Positions 61,521-64,000 of a DNA stretch of 64,000 bases are shown here, piece after piece (the first letter of the stretch is position 1; every line of letters begins with the position of its first letter). The stretch comes from Bacteroides muris (ex Afrizal et al. 2022). Its GTDB lineage: Bacteria > Bacteroidota > Bacteroidia > Bacteroidales > Bacteroidaceae. The notes below the pieces were generated by a model. That model had not been told where the DNA came from. It saw only the letters and a program-made list of their open reading frames with translations, and ran no database searches. The position numbers were made by a program, and so were the translations under genes. The DNA lies in the NCBI RefSeq assembly GCF_004793475.1, contig NZ_SRYZ01000003.1, positions 160,097 to 224,096 on the forward strand, given 5' to 3'.

Positions 61521-63629
61521 TTAAAACCCGGAATGCTCCTGCTTATTTTCATAAAATTTAGTTCCCCTGTTCTTTTCTCCGGAATAATTCCACTCTATTT
61601 CGTCCATATATTCCTCTCCATTTTTTACGGCCACTGCCTTCAATATATTCTTTCCATTATCAAGGGAAACATGGTCAAAGACATAATGCACTTCTGTATA
61701 GCCTTTTCGAATACCCTGCAACTCTTTACCATTCAGATAGACCTTGGGAGTTCCAATATTCGAATAAACTGTTACTGAAGTTTCTTTACGCTCCCTGTCT
61801 ATATTACGACGTTGAGTAAGATGCACTACGGGCTCCTTGCTCCAATTCGCTTTATACCAATAATAGGAATCTTTTCTTGTTTTTCTGTCAAATGTCATCA
61901 AGCCTTTCATATTCCGGGCCACAATTCCTCCACGATTAGCCATAGGAGTAGCAAAGTCAAAAGAGTTCCATAAATAAGAAGCTACGATATACGGATGTTT
62001 AGCAATCACACTCCAATGATATTCATGCACTTTGGTCTGAAATGTCTCCGGATAATATTGTTCCCACCATTTCAAAGATTCTCCCAACAGTTCCGTCTGA
62101 TGATTAATATTGGCATCCGCACCATACTCCGAAAGAATAAATTTTTGGCTAGGATACTCTTTTTCCAAATCTTCTATCCACGTGTCTATATCCTTGATTT
62201 TTTTCTCATACCAGCCAAAATAACGATTCATTGCCTGAATATCAGCATTTAGATTCACCGGATGATTCATGTGTCCATAACCATTTACTGAAACAGTATA
62301 ACGGTCAGGGTCTTCTGTTTTAGCAAGGTCATGAAGATCGGCAGTAAGCTGTGCCGTATATTCATGGGGAGAATATACCTCATTGTGCAATCCCCACACA
62401 TAGATGGAAGGATGATTGTAATTCTGACGGATTAGCTCCCTAAGCTGGTTCTTTGCATTTTCGGCTTCTTCTCCTGTCACCCGATTCACAAAAGGAATCT
62501 CAGCCCAAAGAATCAATCCTAAAGAATCACAACGCGAATAGAGGTATTCCGATTGCTGGTAGTGGGCAAAACGGACGGTAGTGGCACCTACCTCCATGAT
62601 TTGCTCCAAGTCGAAATCATGATGCTCGTTCTTCAAAGCACTGCCCAATCCCCACCAATCCTGATGGCGACAGACACCATACATCGGATATTTTTCTCCA
62701 TTCAAGAAAAATCCCTTACCAGCAACCATTTCATATTTCCGTATCCCCAAGGGTTGCACAACCTCATCTATCACCTTCCCCTCCTGCACTAATCGAGAAA
62801 CCACTTTATACAAATAAGGGTTCTGACGGCCTTGCCACAAATGCGGTTTATTCAGACGGAATGCAGACGCATAGGTTTGCGTGCCTTGTGACGTCAGACT
62901 CAACGATTGCCTACCCGAGGTTATCAGCTTTCCTTCCTGAGTATAAATCAGATTTTCAAGTATCAAAGGAACAGGATGCAAAGAAGCATTGTCCACTTTT
63001 ACCGTCACCGTTACATCCGCTGAGCGTTTGGAAACATTCTTCTGTTTAATATATACACCGGAAGAGGCATTATCAGTCACCGTAATATTACTTTTTTCAG
63101 TAACCACCAGCCAAACCGGACGGTAGATACCTCCATACACACCAAACAGCACATGATTTACCGGAATCACATCCGGACGCGACTTATTATCCGCCTTGAC
63201 TACAATTTCATTGTTTTCACCAGATTTTAATGCTGTTCCTATCTCAATGACAAAAGCGGAATACCCTCCCTTATGAGTTCCCACCAACTGATTGTTAACA
63301 TATACCTCCGCACAGGTACCTACTCCCTCGAAGCGAAGAAACACCCTTTTGCCTTTCAGACTATCAGGACAGAAGTATTCTTTACGATAATAACCAACCC
63401 CTTCATAAAAATCATTATACCGTGTTTGCATGTCTTGAGCATTCCAAGTATGAGGAATCTCTACTTTTTCCCACTTGTCGCTCCAACTGGCAACGGCTCT
63501 AACAATCTCTTTTGAAAATGAACCTTTCTTAAACTCCCATCCTGTATTAAAAGAAGTAACATCACGTGCTACTACACTACTGACAACAAGCAAACAGGCC
63601 AATAGTAAACTGACATTTTTTTTCCTCAT
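61521..63629 (-). CDS. GH2 beta-galactosidase-like glycoside hydrolase, exported
   Basis: 702 residues with a signal peptide (SSVVARD, cleavage near 21). GH2 layout: a sugar-binding jelly-roll (about 25-180, FNTGWEFKKGSF, VEIPHTWNAQD), an Ig-like domain (about 185-300) and a TIM barrel (about 305-600) with the acid/base Glu417 in VWGLHNEVYSP and the nucleophile Glu501 in FILSEYGADAN. A last domain, about 610-680, carries VYSNIGTPKVYLNGKELQ. Substrate could be beta-galactosides or beta-glucuronides and is not fixed by these motifs. The IS element just upstream (from 63685) may have altered its promoter. Confidence 0.93.
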   Translation of the reverse strand: MRKKNVSLLLACLLVVSSVVARDVTSFNTGWEFKKGSFSKEIVRAVASWSDKWEKVEIPHTWNAQDMQTRYNDFYEGVGYYRKEYFCPDSLKGKRVFLRFEGVGTCAEVYVNNQLVGTHKGGYSAFVIEIGTALKSGENNEIVVKADNKSRPDVIPVNHVLFGVYGGIYRPVWLVVTEKSNITVTDNASSGVYIKQKNVSKRSADVTVTVKVDNASLHPVPLILENLIYTQEGKLITSGRQSLSLTSQGTQTYASAFRLNKPHLWQGRQNPYLYKVVSRLVQEGKVIDEVVQPLGIRKYEMVAGKGFFLNGEKYPMYGVCRHQDWWGLGSALKNEHHDFDLEQIMEVGATTVRFAHYQQSEYLYSRCDSLGLILWAEIPFVNRVTGEEAENAKNQLRELIRQNYNHPSIYVWGLHNEVYSPHEYTAQLTADLHDLAKTEDPDRYTVSVNGYGHMNHPVNLNADIQAMNRYFGWYEKKIKDIDTWIEDLEKEYPSQKFILSEYGADANINHQTELLGESLKWWEQYYPETFQTKVHEYHWSVIAKHPYIVASYLWNSFDFATPMANRGGIVARNMKGLMTFDRKTRKDSYYWYKANWSKEPVVHLTQRRNIDRERKETSVTVYSNIGTPKVYLNGKELQGIRKGYTEVHYVFDHVSLDNGKNILKAVAVKNGEEYMDEIEWNYSGEKNRGTKFYENKQEHSGF

Positions 63630-63662
63630 TTTTTATTTGAAATTAATTACATATTTATGACA

Positions 63663-63670
63663 CAAAAATA
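63663..63670 (-). promoter_or_regulatory. -7 box of the GH2 gene beside an IS end
   Basis: TATTTTTG on the minus strand, 33 bp before the GH2 start. The matching -33 box should lie near 63690, which is already inside the IS element. Confidence 0.5.
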
Positions 63671-63684
63671 AGAGCCAACCCTTA

Positions 63685-64000
63685 GAGCCTGTTTAAATTT
63701 TCCTCAATAATAATCTTATAGCGGCTAATTTGACCATTTCCTCTGCCGAGTCGAATGTTAGTTCATAGTTTCGGCAGAGCCTTCTATTGTAATCCATCCA
63801 TGAGAATGTTCTTTCCACAATCCATCTCTTTTGAATGGGTCTGAATCCCTGTTCCTTGTACGCACTGATAACAACCTGAATGACATATCCGAATTTCTTT
63901 CTTATGTTATCGACAAGTTCTCCTCGGTAACCTCCATCGGCAAGAATGTTTCTTACACTGGAGCACATCTCCTTAAGAACCCTCATCAGCAAATAAGCGG
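63685..64000 (-). mobile_element. End of an IS5-like insertion sequence (partial)
   Basis: The element end is placed at the GAGCCTGTTTAAATTTTC word starting at 63685, the kind of terminal sequence seen in IS5-group elements. The other end and any target duplication lie outside the window, so the boundary is approximate. Confidence 0.65.
63693..64000 (-). CDS. IS5-family transposase, C-terminal part
   Basis: The frame is open from the window edge and stops at 63693, giving about 102 residues of the transposase C-terminus. It contains ILADGGYRGELV (second catalytic Asp region), KRWIVERTFSWMDYNRRLCRNYE with the catalytic Glu in VERTFSW, and ends AIRLLLRKI. This is the DDE signature of IS5-type transposases. 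The true start is beyond 64000; an internal TTG at 63992 is not the start. Confidence 0.85.
   Translation of the reverse strand, partial: AYLLMRVLKEMCSSVRNILADGGYRGELVDNIRKKFGYVIQVVISAYKEQGFRPIQKRWIVERTFSWMDYNRRLCRNYELTFDSAEEMVKLAAIRLLLRKI

Overview
The window looks like a chromosomal segment of a human-gut Bacteroides (order Bacteroidales). The reasons are the SusC/SusD pair inside a polysaccharide utilisation locus (PUL), GH92/GH20/GH2 hydrolases, promoters of the Bacteroides type (TTTG or TTG near -33, TAnnTTTG near -7), fimbrillins of the FimA/Mfa (type V pilus) class, and housekeeping genes in Bacteroides-like neighbourhoods (pdxJ-exbB-exbD-tonB, tpiA next to a DoxX-family gene). I cannot name the species. 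No rRNA, tRNA or CRISPR array was seen.

Region 1 (1-14129, minus strand) is a PUL. It reads SusC, SusD, a secreted endonuclease/exonuclease/phosphatase (EEP) fold protein, an unrecognised lipoprotein, a GH92 alpha-mannosidase, a second EEP lipoprotein, an alkaline phosphatase and a six-hairpin glycosidase cut by the window edge. Upstream lie a ROK sugar kinase and a PI-PLC-like phospholipase. These two genes share a duplicated upstream element, a pair of TGCGCAAA sites 21 bp apart, and one such site also lies upstream of susC. I infer a regulon acting on a phosphorylated, mannose-rich glycan; a GPI-type glycan is possible but unproven.

Region 2 (14130-25876) holds yaaA, recJ, recQ, a TPR protein, a third EEP protein, and an aromatic amino acid operon: pheA, aminotransferase, DAHP synthase/chorismate mutase and prephenate dehydrogenase. 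Its leader has a consensus promoter, a 28-codon Phe/Tyr-rich leader peptide, an antiterminator arm and an intrinsic terminator, which is a textbook attenuator layout.

Region 3 (25963-44508) is a fimbrial island. A tyrosine recombinase is followed directly by a small segment bounded by 19-bp inverted repeats and containing a consensus promoter, here pointing at the pilus operon (ON). The operon encodes a DUF3575 barrel protein, a DUF3868/OmpA-like protein, an Mfa1-type fimbrillin, an Mfa2-type anchor, a third fimbrial lipoprotein, a large DUF4906 tip-like protein and a thioredoxin-fold protein. A second fimbrillin with its own promoter follows. On the opposite strand are two more fimbrillin-like lipoproteins, one ending in a metzincin-type zinc protease domain and one in a lectin-like domain.

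Region 4 (44817-64000) is mostly housekeeping: dnaG; a DUF1599 / DoxX-family / tpiA / SPOR / folE run; an M23-LysM peptidase; a long pdxJ-exbB-exbD-tonB-DJ-1-ispD-recG run; then nadK, a GH20 hexosaminidase, an ECF sigma factor and a GH2 beta-galactosidase. The end of an IS5-like element lies just upstream of the GH2 gene, where the GH2 promoter would be expected.
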